A DNA stretch of 64,000 nucleotides from Acidovorax sp. Leaf191 (GTDB lineage: Bacteria; Pseudomonadota; Gammaproteobacteria; Burkholderiales; Burkholderiaceae_C): contig NZ_LMPT01000012.1 of NCBI RefSeq assembly GCF_001424425.1, positions 176,601 to 240,600 of the forward strand. The letters run 5' to 3'. Below, piece after piece: positions 38,011 to 48,129 of this stretch (position 1 is the first letter of the stretch; each line of letters starts with the position of its first letter). A model generated the notes under the pieces. It had not been told where the DNA came from and searched no databases. It saw only the letters and a program-made list of their open reading frames with translations. Made by a program: the position numbers and the translations under genes.

Positions 38011-39324
38011 ATGGCAGACATCCGCAGCAATTTCCTGGGCATCCAGAGCCCCAACCCCTTCTGGCTGGCCTCCGCCCCACCGACCGACAAGGAGATCAAC
38101 GTCACCCGCGCCTTCGAGGCAGGCTGGGGCGGCGTGGTCTGGAAGACGCTGGGCGAGGACCCGGCGGTCGTCAACGTGAACGGGCCACGCTACTCCACGC
38201 TCCTGTCGCAGGACCGCCGCGTGATCGGGCTGAACAACATCGAGCTCATCACCGACCGGCCGCTGCACACCAATCTGGAGGAGATCAAGCGCGTCAAGCG
38301 CAACTGGCCCGACCGGGCCATGATCGTCTCGCTCATGGTGCCCTGCGAAGAGCAGAGCTGGAAGAGCATTTTGCCCCTGGTGGAAGACACCGGCGCCGAC
38401 GGCATCGAGCTCAACTTCGGCTGCCCCCACGGCATGAGCGAACGCGGCATGGGCGCGGCCGTGGGCCAGGTGCCCGAATACATCCAGATGGTGACGGCCT
38501 GGTGCAAGCATTACAGCCGCCTGCCCGTGATCGTGAAGCTCACGCCGAACATCACCGACGTGCGGCACCCTGCGCGGGCGGCCAAGGCGGGCGGGGCGGA
38601 TGCGGTGTCGCTCATCAACACCATCAACTCCGTCATGGGCGTGGACCTGGACCGCATGGTCATGAGCCCCAGCACCGACGGCTGGGGGTCGCACGGCGGC
38701 TACTGCGGCCCGGCCGTCAAGCCCATCGCGCTCAACATGGTGGCCGAGATCGCGCGCGACGCGCAGACCGCGGGCCTGCCCATCAGTGGCATCGGCGGCA
38801 TCACCACCTGGCGCGACGCGGCCGAGTACATCGCCCTGGGCTGCGGCACGGTGCAGGTGTGCACGGCGGCCATGGTGTACGGCTTCAAGATCGTGCAGGA
38901 CATGTGCGACGGGCTGTCCAACTTCATGGACGATCACGGCTACGCCACGCTCGACGACTTCAAGGGCCAGGCCGTGCCCACGGTGCGGGACTGGAAGAAC
39001 CTGAACCTCAACCACATCGAAAAGGCCGTGATCAACCAGGATGCCTGCATCCAGTGCGGCCGCTGCCATGTGGTGTGCGAAGACACCTCGCACCAGGCCA
39101 TCACCTTCACCAAGGACGGCGGCGTGCGCAAGTTCGAGATCAACGAGGCCGAGTGCGTGGGCTGCAACCTGTGCGTGTCGATCTGCCCCGTGCCCGAGTG
39201 CATCACCATGCGCGCCCTGGAGCCCGGCGAGGTCGATGCGCGCACCGGCAAGCCGGTGACCGGCGAATACGCCAACTGGACCACGCACCCGAACAACCCC
39301 CAGCGGGTGGCGGCGGCAGTGTGA
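38011..39324 (+). CDS. preA: Dihydropyrimidine dehydrogenase subunit PreA (FMN, Fe-S)
   Basis: Catalytic subunit where the pyrimidine ring is reduced on FMN. The 437-residue product has a dihydroorotate-dehydrogenase-like barrel (about 1-320: NPFWLASAPPTDKEINVTRA, ELNFGCPHGMSERGMG, GIGGITTWRDAAEYI). A ferredoxin tail (about 345-400) has two [4Fe-4S] motifs, CIQCGRCHVVCEDTSHQ and CVGCNLCVSICPVPECI. The catalytic Cys is in the FGCPHGMSERG region in homologues. It completes the PreTA complex. Confidence 0.96.
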   Translation: MADIRSNFLGIQSPNPFWLASAPPTDKEINVTRAFEAGWGGVVWKTLGEDPAVVNVNGPRYSTLLSQDRRVIGLNNIELITDRPLHTNLEEIKRVKRNWPDRAMIVSLMVPCEEQSWKSILPLVEDTGADGIELNFGCPHGMSERGMGAAVGQVPEYIQMVTAWCKHYSRLPVIVKLTPNITDVRHPARAAKAGGADAVSLINTINSVMGVDLDRMVMSPSTDGWGSHGGYCGPAVKPIALNMVAEIARDAQTAGLPISGIGGITTWRDAAEYIALGCGTVQVCTAAMVYGFKIVQDMCDGLSNFMDDHGYATLDDFKGQAVPTVRDWKNLNLNHIEKAVINQDACIQCGRCHVVCEDTSHQAITFTKDGGVRKFEINEAECVGCNLCVSICPVPECITMRALEPGEVDARTGKPVTGEYANWTTHPNNPQRVAAAV

Positions 39325-39407
39325 TGGACCGCTTTCCGTGTGCATTCGCCACAGGGCCTGCAGAGCAGTCCCTGTGCGTTGGCAGGGTGTTGACGGGGCT
39401 CGCATGC

Positions 39408-39425
39408 TGCACTGCATCTGGTGCA
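39408..39425 (+). promoter_or_regulatory. NtrC-like binding site
   Basis: TGCACTGCATCTGGTGCA resembles the NtrC consensus TGCACC-N6-GGTGCA with a two-base change. It lies 36 bp before a sigma-54-like promoter in the preA-transporter gap. Confidence 0.45.
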
Positions 39426-39460
39426 TTTTTTGCGTAGCCCTCAACATCGCTGGCATCCCT

Positions 39461-39475
39461 TGGCCCGCCATCTGC
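39461..39475 (+). promoter_or_regulatory. Sigma-54-like (-24/-12) promoter
   Basis: TGGCCCGCCATCTGC has GG and GC at the required 10-bp spacing and fits TGGCnCG-N4-nTGC. It lies 72 bp before the transporter start. Confidence 0.45.
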
Positions 39476-39546
39476 CAGCGTGAGAACGCCGGACCAGGCA
39501 GCGGGTTGTGTTCCACCCCCACGACGTCTTTGACAGGAGTACAGGC

Positions 39547-41004
39547 ATGACCAACAGTACCGGCAGCGCTGCCCATGTGGCAGGGCACCTGCCCGGCGGA
39601 GCATCCAATTCGCTCGCCAATGAAGATCTGCTCCCCACCACCGCGGCGCAGCGGCACTGGACCTGGAAAGACTTCGCCGCGCTCTGGGTGGGCATGGTGG
39701 TGTGCGTGCCCACGTACACGATGGCCAGCTCCATGCTCGACCAGGGCTTCACCTGGCAGATGGCCGTGTGGCTCGTGTTCCTGGCCAACTGCATCGTGCT
39801 GATACCGATGGTGCTCATCGGCCGGGTGGGGCCCAAGTATGGCGTGCCGTTCCCGGTGCTTGCGCGTGCGTCGTTCGGCGTGAAGGGGGCCAACCTGCCG
39901 GCCGTGCTGCGCGGCCTGGTGGCGTGCGGCTGGTTCTCCATCAACTGCTACTTCGGTGCGCTGGCGCTCCACGGCTTCCTGAACATCGTGGGCATGAACC
40001 TCGCGGGGCCCGCCCAGGGCGAGACCATCAGCACCTCGCAGTTCATGTGCTTCCTCGCGTTCTGGGCCGTGCACATCTACTTCATCTGGAAGGGGCCGGA
40101 ATCCATCCGCCTTCTGGAGGTCATCGCCGCGCCGCTGATGATCGGCGCATCTATCCTGTTCGTGGTGGTGCTGGTTATGAAGGTGCCGTCGGGCCAGCTC
40201 TTCAACCTGCCCGCCAAGGTGGTGGAAGGCGGGCCCAAGACCTGGGCGGCCCTCACGGGGCTGGTCGGCTTCTGGGCCACGCTGGCGCTCAACATCCCGG
40301 ACTTCACGCGCTTTGCCAAGTCGCAGAAGGACCAGGTCATGGGCCAGGCCATCGGACTGCCGCTGCCCATGGCGCTGTTCTCCATGGTGGGCGTCATCGG
40401 CTTTTCGGCATCGGCCATCCTGTATGGCAAGGCGCAGCTGTTCCCTGATGGCCTGCTGACCCAGATGGGCAGCGTGGCGGCGGGCCTGGGCCTGCTGGTG
40501 ATCCTGCTGGCCAACCTGACGACCAACGTGGCCGCCAACCTGGTGTCGCCGTCGTACGACTTCAGCCAGATCGCACCGTCCAAGATCAGCTTTCGCATGG
40601 GCGGCGTCATCGCTGCGCTGATCGGGCTCGTGTTCATGCCCTGGAAGATCCTCGCCACATCGGGCGGCTACCTCTTCACCTGGCTGGGCGGCTACGGCAC
40701 GCTGCTGGGCGCCATTGCCGGCATCCTGCTGGTGGACTACTACCTGGTGCGCAAGAGCGTGCTGAAAGTGGACGACCTGTACCGGCGCGGCGGCGACTAC
40801 GAGTACAGCAACGGCTGGAACCTGCATGCGCTCATCGCCTTCGCCCTGGGCGTGCTGCCCTGCCTGCCGGGCTACCTGGCGGTGTCCGGCGTGGTGGACA
40901 AGGCGGGCATGCCTGCCATCTGGCTCACGCTGTTCGACTCGGGCTGGTTCTTCAGCCTGGCCGTGGCCGGCACCTACTACTACCTGACCGCCAAGAAGAA
41001 GTGA
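39547..41004 (+). CDS. NCS1-family nucleobase/hydantoin:cation symporter
   Basis: Inner-membrane importer of the NCS1 family (uracil, allantoin, hydantoin, cytosine). The 485-residue product has twelve predicted membrane segments. The NCS1 hallmarks are NEDLLPTTAAQRHWTWKDFA, the unwound TM1 WVGMVVCVPTYTMASSMLDQ and the central NIPDFTRFAKSQKDQ. ACAGGAG lies 9 bp before the ATG at 39547. It lies between preA and the dihydropyrimidinase gene, so uracil, thymine or dihydropyrimidine uptake is the likely role. Confidence 0.93.
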   Translation: MTNSTGSAAHVAGHLPGGASNSLANEDLLPTTAAQRHWTWKDFAALWVGMVVCVPTYTMASSMLDQGFTWQMAVWLVFLANCIVLIPMVLIGRVGPKYGVPFPVLARASFGVKGANLPAVLRGLVACGWFSINCYFGALALHGFLNIVGMNLAGPAQGETISTSQFMCFLAFWAVHIYFIWKGPESIRLLEVIAAPLMIGASILFVVVLVMKVPSGQLFNLPAKVVEGGPKTWAALTGLVGFWATLALNIPDFTRFAKSQKDQVMGQAIGLPLPMALFSMVGVIGFSASAILYGKAQLFPDGLLTQMGSVAAGLGLLVILLANLTTNVAANLVSPSYDFSQIAPSKISFRMGGVIAALIGLVFMPWKILATSGGYLFTWLGGYGTLLGAIAGILLVDYYLVRKSVLKVDDLYRRGGDYEYSNGWNLHALIAFALGVLPCLPGYLAVSGVVDKAGMPAIWLTLFDSGWFFSLAVAGTYYYLTAKKK

Positions 41005-41014
41005 CCTGGGACCC

Positions 41015-41053
41015 CGCCCGGCCGTGGTGCCGGTGCCGGGCCTGCTTTTTTTG
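41015..41053 (+). terminator. Possible terminator/attenuator between transporter and hydA
   Basis: A GCCCGGC / GCCGGGC stem, a four-base spacer (CTGC), then seven T. The spacer weakens it, so it may reduce rather than stop transcription into hydA. Confidence 0.45.
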
Positions 41054-41054
41054 A

Positions 41055-42533
<1,479 letters not shown>

Positions 42534-42579
42534 CGCGGGCGCTATGGAAGCATTCCATCCGGCTTTGCACTTTCACAGC

Positions 42580-42646
42580 CCGTTCAGCCTGAGCCTGTCA
42601 AAGGCCGTCACCAGCCCCGGCTTCGACAGGCTCAGCCCGAACGGTA
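42580..42646. repeat. Dispersed palindrome family A, copy 3
   Basis: Left arm CCCGTTCAGCCTGAGCCTGT, right arm GGCTTCGACAGGCTCAGCCC then GAACGG; nearly the full canonical unit. It lies between hydA and the hydrolase gene. Confidence 0.88.
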
Positions 42647-42686
42647 CTGAGTGAACCGGCGATTCAGACATCCCTTGGAGAACACC

Positions 42687-43943
42687 ATGGACACCAAAGT
42701 CAAACCCGACATCGAGAACCTGCGCATCAACGGCGACCGCCTGTGGGCATCGCTCATGGAGCTGGCGCAGATCGGCGCCACGCCCAAGGGCGGCGTGTGC
42801 CGCCTCACGCTCACCGACCTGGACAAGCAGGGCCGCGACCTCGTCACCCGCTGGGCGCGCGAGGCCGGCATGAGCGTCACCATCGACAAGATCGGCAACG
42901 GCTTCATGCGCCGCCCCGGGCGCAACAACAGCTTGCCGCCCATCATGACCGGCAGCCACATCGACACCCAGCCCACGGGCGGCAAGTTCGACGGCAACTA
43001 TGGCGTGCTGGCCGGCATCGAGGTGGTGCGCACGCTCAACGACCACGGCATCGAGACCGAGGCACCGATCGAGGTGGCCTTCTGGACCAACGAAGAAGGC
43101 AGCCGCTTCGTGCCGGTGATGATGGGATCGGGCGTGTTCGCCAAGGCCTTCACGCTGGAGCACGCCTACGCCGCCACCGACACCGAGGGCAAGACGGTGA
43201 AGGGCGAGCTGGAACGCATCGGCTACGTCGGCGAGCAGGAGCCGGGCGACCACCCCATCGGTGCGTACTTCGAGACCCACATCGAGCAGGGCCCGGTGCT
43301 GGAAGACAACGACAAGACCATCGGCGTAGTCAGCGGCGTGCTGGGCATCCGCTGGTTCGACTGCACCGTCACCGGCATGGAAGCCCACGCGGGCCCCACG
43401 CCCATGGCGCTGCGCAAGGACGCTTTGCTCGCCGCCACGCACATCATGCAGGACGTGGTGGCCGCGGCCCACCGCCACCCGCCGCACGGCCGCGGCACCG
43501 TGGGCATGGTGCAGGTGTTTCCCAACAGCCGCAACGTCATTCCCGGCCGGGTCAAGTTCAGCATCGACCTGCGCAACAGCACCGACGAACTCGTGGACCG
43601 GATGGCCGCCGAAGTGAAGGCCCGCGCCGAGCAGGTGGCGCAGGAGCACGGCGTGCAGGTGCACATCGAGATGGTGTCCAGCTACCCCGCGCAGGCCTTT
43701 CACGCCGAATGCGTGGAGGCCGTGGCCCGCGCCACCGCCAGGCTGGGCTACAGCCACATGCCCGCCGTGTCGGGCGCGGGGCACGATGCCGTGTACATGG
43801 CCAAGCTCGCGCCCAGCGGCATGATCTTCATCCCCTGCAAGGACGGCATCAGCCACAACGAGATCGAGGACGCCAAGCCAGAGCACATCACGGCGGGCTG
43901 CAACGTGCTGCTGCATGCGATGCTGGAGCGGGCAGGGACCTGA
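42687..43943 (+). CDS. Beta-ureidopropionase / N-carbamoyl-amino-acid hydrolase (M20 family)
   Basis: Last step of reductive pyrimidine breakdown, hydrolysing N-carbamoyl-beta-alanine to beta-alanine, ammonia and CO2. The 418-residue AmaB/HyuC-type enzyme has zinc ligands in TGSHIDTQPTGGKFDGNYG, WTNEEGSRF, FETHIEQGPVLE and DGISHNEIED. The dimerisation lid lies at about 215-330. TTGGAG is 6 bp before the ATG at 42687. Because of its place behind preTA and hydA I favour the beta-ureido substrate over N-carbamoyl-L-amino acids, which sequence alone cannot separate. Confidence 0.92.
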   Translation: MDTKVKPDIENLRINGDRLWASLMELAQIGATPKGGVCRLTLTDLDKQGRDLVTRWAREAGMSVTIDKIGNGFMRRPGRNNSLPPIMTGSHIDTQPTGGKFDGNYGVLAGIEVVRTLNDHGIETEAPIEVAFWTNEEGSRFVPVMMGSGVFAKAFTLEHAYAATDTEGKTVKGELERIGYVGEQEPGDHPIGAYFETHIEQGPVLEDNDKTIGVVSGVLGIRWFDCTVTGMEAHAGPTPMALRKDALLAATHIMQDVVAAAHRHPPHGRGTVGMVQVFPNSRNVIPGRVKFSIDLRNSTDELVDRMAAEVKARAEQVAQEHGVQVHIEMVSSYPAQAFHAECVEAVARATARLGYSHMPAVSGAGHDAVYMAKLAPSGMIFIPCKDGISHNEIEDAKPEHITAGCNVLLHAMLERAGT

Positions 43944-44237
43944 CGCCCGCAACGCCGGGTGGACGCGGGCTCGGTACACGGGGCGGCCTTCCTGCCAACC
44001 AGCGCCTGCGCCGGCAGCGCAGGCCGTCCCGTCCCGTTGTGGGTGCGCCACAGGTCCCCCGCTGTTACACCTGGGTCCCCGCAGGCGCCAAGTCGTGCCC
44101 CCGTGCGGCCTGCACACCGATCTGCGCATACCACAATGGGATGAAGAGACCGTGACTTTCTGGCGGTCTTGAGGGGATCAACGGGGCGGTCCCTGTATCT
44201 TCTGGTTACTTTTTCCGTTTTCCCGAAGACGTTTCCC

Positions 44238-45761
44238 ATGAAATTGCGTACCCGAATCCTGTGGCTGTGTGCGGCCACCTTGCTGGGCCTGGTGGTCCTG
44301 TCCGCCGTGGCCTTGACCACGCTGTACCGGTCGATGATGAACGAGCGCACGGCGCAGTTGTCCAACCTGGTCATCCTGGCCCACGCCGCCGCGCAGAAGG
44401 CGCACGACAAGGAAAAGAGCGGCGCGCTGTCCCGCGAGGACGCGATCAAGGAGGCCGAGCGCACCATCGGCAGCTTTGTCGACAAGGACAAGTATTTCTT
44501 CGTGCGCGGCTTCACCAACGATGTGAACTACGTGCACCCCAACCCCAAGCGCATCGGCATCGTCGACGAAAAGGGCGGCAAGGAAGCCGGCATGCGCTAC
44601 CGCGCCGCGCTGCAGGGCAAGACCATCGGCACGGTGACCGCGCCGGGCACGCGCCCCGGTGCCAAGGAGCCGGTGGACAAGCTCTACGCCATCATCAAGT
44701 TCGAGCCCTGGGACTGGATCATCGGCTTTGGCGACTACGTGGACGACATCGAGGATGCGTTCTGGCGCAACACCGCCATCCTGCTGTCCATCGGCGCGGT
44801 GCTGATGCTCATCGTGGCGGTGATGGCCTGGCAGATGCTCCGCACCCTGGTGCAACAGCTCGGCGGCGAGCCGCAGTACGCGGCGCAGGTGGTCACGCAG
44901 ATCGCCGAAGGCAACCTGGCGGTGGATGTGCAGACGCGCCCGGGTGACACCTCCAGCATCCTGTTTGCCATCCGCGCCATGCGCGACAACCTGGCCCACC
45001 TGGTGACCCAGGTGCGCGACAGCACCGACTCGATCAACACGGCATCGGCCGAGATCGCGGCAGGCAACGGCGACCTCTCGTCCCGCACTGAATCGCAAGC
45101 CAGCGCGCTGCAGCAGACCGCTGCGTCGATGGAAGAGCTCACCTCCACCGTGGAGCAGAACGCCGCCAACGCCCGCCGCGCCGACGAGCTGGCGCGTGTG
45201 GCCTCGGCCACCGCCGTGCGCGGCGGCGACGTGGTGCAGCAGGTGGTGGGCACCATGGGCTCCATCGAGCAGTCCTCGCGCAAGATCGTAGACATCATCA
45301 GCGTCATCGACGGCATCGCGTTCCAGACCAACATCCTGGCGCTGAACGCCGCGGTGGAAGCCGCGCGCGCCGGCGAGCAGGGCCGCGGCTTTGCGGTGGT
45401 AGCCAGCGAAGTGCGCAGCCTGGCGCAGCGCAGTGCCGCCGCGGCCAAGGAAATCAAGGGCCTGATCGACGACTCCGTGACCAAGGTGGGTGCGGGCACG
45501 CAACTGGTGGAGCAGGCCGGTGCCACGATGCGCGAGGTGGTCGACGGCGTGAAGAGCGTGACCACCATGGTGGCCGAGATCAGCGCGGCCAGCGCCGAGC
45601 AAAGCGCGGGCATCGCGCAGGTCAACCAGGCCGTGTCGCAGATGGACCAGGGCACGCAGCAGAACGCAGCGCTGGTGGAAGAGGCCCTGGCAGCGGCGCA
45701 GTCCCTGAGCCAGCAGGCGGTGGCGCTGTCGCAGACGGTGGGGCAGTTCCGCGTCTCTTGA
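44238..45761 (+). CDS. Methyl-accepting chemotaxis protein with periplasmic Cache domain
   Basis: The 507-residue chemoreceptor has TM1 (about 9-30) and a single-Cache periplasmic sensor (about 35-190, ending FEPWDWIIGFGDYVDDIEDA). TM2 spans about 195-216. The HAMP segment contains GNLAVDVQTRPGDTS. The cytoplasmic signalling hairpin tip is IIDGIAFQTNILALNAAVEA in essence (ISVIDGIAFQTNILALNA). The tail lacks the NWETF pentapeptide. The ATG at 44238 is chosen because it begins MKLRTRILWLC just before TM1. Directly downstream of the pyrimidine cluster, so a pyrimidine-related attractant is possible but unproven. The 294-bp gap before it shows nothing recognisable. Confidence 0.94.
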   Translation: MKLRTRILWLCAATLLGLVVLSAVALTTLYRSMMNERTAQLSNLVILAHAAAQKAHDKEKSGALSREDAIKEAERTIGSFVDKDKYFFVRGFTNDVNYVHPNPKRIGIVDEKGGKEAGMRYRAALQGKTIGTVTAPGTRPGAKEPVDKLYAIIKFEPWDWIIGFGDYVDDIEDAFWRNTAILLSIGAVLMLIVAVMAWQMLRTLVQQLGGEPQYAAQVVTQIAEGNLAVDVQTRPGDTSSILFAIRAMRDNLAHLVTQVRDSTDSINTASAEIAAGNGDLSSRTESQASALQQTAASMEELTSTVEQNAANARRADELARVASATAVRGGDVVQQVVGTMGSIEQSSRKIVDIISVIDGIAFQTNILALNAAVEAARAGEQGRGFAVVASEVRSLAQRSAAAAKEIKGLIDDSVTKVGAGTQLVEQAGATMREVVDGVKSVTTMVAEISAASAEQSAGIAQVNQAVSQMDQGTQQNAALVEEALAAAQSLSQQAVALSQTVGQFRVS

Positions 45762-46018
45762 GAGGGTTTTGCGCGGGTGCCGGCAGGCGTCGCGGGGGTG
45801 GCAAAACTTGGCTGGACAAGCCCTCTGGCTGTGCGAAGATGCAAACCATGGCGTCTACGGCCGGGGTGCGCCAAGGGCATCGCGGACGGAGCGCGCTGCC
45901 GGCGCACACCCTGTCTGCACTGCTGTCACCCCACCGTCATCACCACCATGCCCGCCCGTCTCTTGCTGACCTTTGCGCACCCGCAGGCCGCCAGCCTGGC
46001 GCTGGACTGCGTGCTGGC

Positions 46019-48082
46019 ATGACCGTGTCGGCCCCCTTGCCGGCAGCGCGCCTGCCGCAACACCGCCTGCCCACCGACGCCGAGCTGGCCGAGCGCGGAC
46101 TGCGCTGCGCGGCGCTGGAGTGGCTGTCGCGGCCCGTCTGGCTCTTCGACATCGACGGCCGGTGCGTGTACTGGGCCAATGCGGCGGCGCTGGCCGTGTG
46201 GCAGGCCACCACGCTGGCCGAGCTGTGCGGGCGCGACATGGGCCACGATATGTCCGAGTCGGTCGCGCAGCGGCTGGCGCAGTACCAGAGCGACTTCGTG
46301 CTGCGGGGCGACGCGAGCTTCACCGAGCAGTGGACCATCTACCCCGGCGGCGTGCCGGTGTCGCTCAATGTGCGCTTTGGCGGGCACCGCCTGCCCGATG
46401 GCCGCATGGGCATGCTGTGCGAGGCCGACGCCATGGGCGCGGCCCTGCCGGAGTCCCTGCGCTCGGTCGAGGCCCTGCTGCACACCGCGGTGATGATCAC
46501 GCTGTACGACGGCAACGGCCAGGCGCTGTACCGCAACCCTGCCGCGCGTGCCGCCGTGCTCAGCCCCGGCGAGCGCCTGCAGGAGCGCGTGGGCAACGCG
46601 GCGGTGTTTGCCGCGCTCTCGCGCAGCCTGGAGCAGCACGGCGTGGGTACGCTCACGCTCGCAGTGCGCACGCCGCAGGGCGACCGCTGGCACGAGCTGT
46701 CGGCGCGCCGCTGCAGCGACGCCGTCACCGGCCAGGACGCGGTGCTGGTGAGCGAGGCGGACATCAGCGCCATCAAGCACACCGAAGAGCGCGCCAATTT
46801 CCAGTCGCTGCACGACGTGCTCACCGGCCTGCCCAACCGGGCCCACTTCACGCAGCGTTTTGCGCGGGCTGTGGAGGAGGCCAAGGCCCAGTCGCTCGAA
46901 GCTGCGCTGATGCTGATCGACCTCGACCACTTCAAGGACGTGAACGACACCCTGGGCCATGCTGCGGGCGACGAGCTGCTGGTGGCCATGTCGCAGCGCT
47001 TGCGCCACACGCGGCACGGCACCGAGGTGCTGGCCCGCTGGGGTGGCGACGAGTTCCTGGTGCTGCTGACATCGCCGCGCATCCGCGAAGACCTCGATGC
47101 ACTGCACGAGCGCATCTCCGTGGCCATGGCGGCGCCGCTGTCCATTGCCGGGGCGCAGCTGCGCGTCACGTCCAGCATCGGCGTGGCGCTGTACCCGCAG
47201 GACGGCGAGTCCATCGAGATCCTGCTGCGCAACGCCGACCTGGCCATGTACGCGGCCAAGGAGCGCGGGCGCAACGCGCTGGCCTACTTCGACCGGCACA
47301 TGGCCGAGACGGTGCGCAGCCGCACCGAGCTGGAGAAAGAGCTGCACCTGGCGCTGGAGCGCGAGGAGTTCGAGGTGTACTTCCAGCCGCGCGTGGACGT
47401 GGCCACCAACACCATCCGCGCAGTGGAGGCCCTGGTGCGCTGGAACCACCCGCGCCTGGGCGTGGTGTCGCCCGCGCATTTCATCCCGGCCTGCGAGACC
47501 ACCGGCCTCATCGGCGCGCTGGGCTTGTGGGTGCTGGCGCAAGCGGCACGCGAACAGGTGGCCTGGGCTGCGAAGGGCTGGGACCTGGTGGTCTCGGTCA
47601 ACCTGTCGCCCCGCCAGTTCGCATCGCCCAGCCTGCTGCACGACATCACCAGCGTGCTGCGCGAGGCCGCTGTGAACCCCGCGCGCATGGAGCTGGAGAT
47701 CACCGAGTCCATCCTGCTGGGGGAAGACCAGCACGTGCTCAACGTGCTGCGCGAGCTGTCGGCGCTGGGCCTGACGATTGCGCTCGATGATTTCGGCACG
47801 GGCTATTCCAACCTGGCCTACCTCCAGCGGTTCCCGGTCCACACGCTCAAGATCGACAAGACCTTCATCCAGGACACCGACGCCAACCGCTCGCTGGCCG
47901 AGCTGATCGTCTCGCTGTCGACACTGATGAAGCTCACGGCGGTTGCCGAGGGCGTGGAGACCCAGGAACAGCTCGACTGGGTGGCCGGGCGGGGCATTGC
48001 GCAGTACCAGGGTTATCTGTATGCGCGGCCGATGCCGGTGCGGGAGTTCACCGACTGGATGCGTGTGCACCCGCCGGGCTGA
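46019..48082 (+). CDS. PAS-GGDEF-EAL cyclic-di-GMP turnover protein
   Basis: The 687-residue cytoplasmic protein has a PAS-like sensor (about 35-130) and a second degenerate PAS (about 150-260). The GGDEF domain (about 270-425) has intact RWGGDEFLVLL, and the EAL domain (about 440-680) has EALVRWNHP, ITESILL, LDDFGTGYSNLAYLQR and AEGVET. Both active sites look complete, so it may make and break c-di-GMP or use GTP as an activator of hydrolysis. The inhibitory RxxD site before GGDEF is absent. The ATG at 46019 is preferred; the frame opens at 45758 but the extra 87 codons look random. Confidence 0.92.
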   Translation: MTVSAPLPAARLPQHRLPTDAELAERGLRCAALEWLSRPVWLFDIDGRCVYWANAAALAVWQATTLAELCGRDMGHDMSESVAQRLAQYQSDFVLRGDASFTEQWTIYPGGVPVSLNVRFGGHRLPDGRMGMLCEADAMGAALPESLRSVEALLHTAVMITLYDGNGQALYRNPAARAAVLSPGERLQERVGNAAVFAALSRSLEQHGVGTLTLAVRTPQGDRWHELSARRCSDAVTGQDAVLVSEADISAIKHTEERANFQSLHDVLTGLPNRAHFTQRFARAVEEAKAQSLEAALMLIDLDHFKDVNDTLGHAAGDELLVAMSQRLRHTRHGTEVLARWGGDEFLVLLTSPRIREDLDALHERISVAMAAPLSIAGAQLRVTSSIGVALYPQDGESIEILLRNADLAMYAAKERGRNALAYFDRHMAETVRSRTELEKELHLALEREEFEVYFQPRVDVATNTIRAVEALVRWNHPRLGVVSPAHFIPACETTGLIGALGLWVLAQAAREQVAWAAKGWDLVVSVNLSPRQFASPSLLHDITSVLREAAVNPARMELEITESILLGEDQHVLNVLRELSALGLTIALDDFGTGYSNLAYLQRFPVHTLKIDKTFIQDTDANRSLAELIVSLSTLMKLTAVAEGVETQEQLDWVAGRGIAQYQGYLYARPMPVREFTDWMRVHPPG

Positions 48083-48129
48083 GCCTGGCAGACAGGCGTC
48101 GCCGCGATGCTCGGCTCACACTGATTCGG

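Noticed and set aside
45777..46022. ORF ending ATGA over the GGDEF-EAL start, including a short MPARLLLTF segment
   Set aside because: Could be a coupled leader, but the ribosome site is poor, the sequence is not recognisable and it overlaps random-looking frames. Evidence too weak to list.
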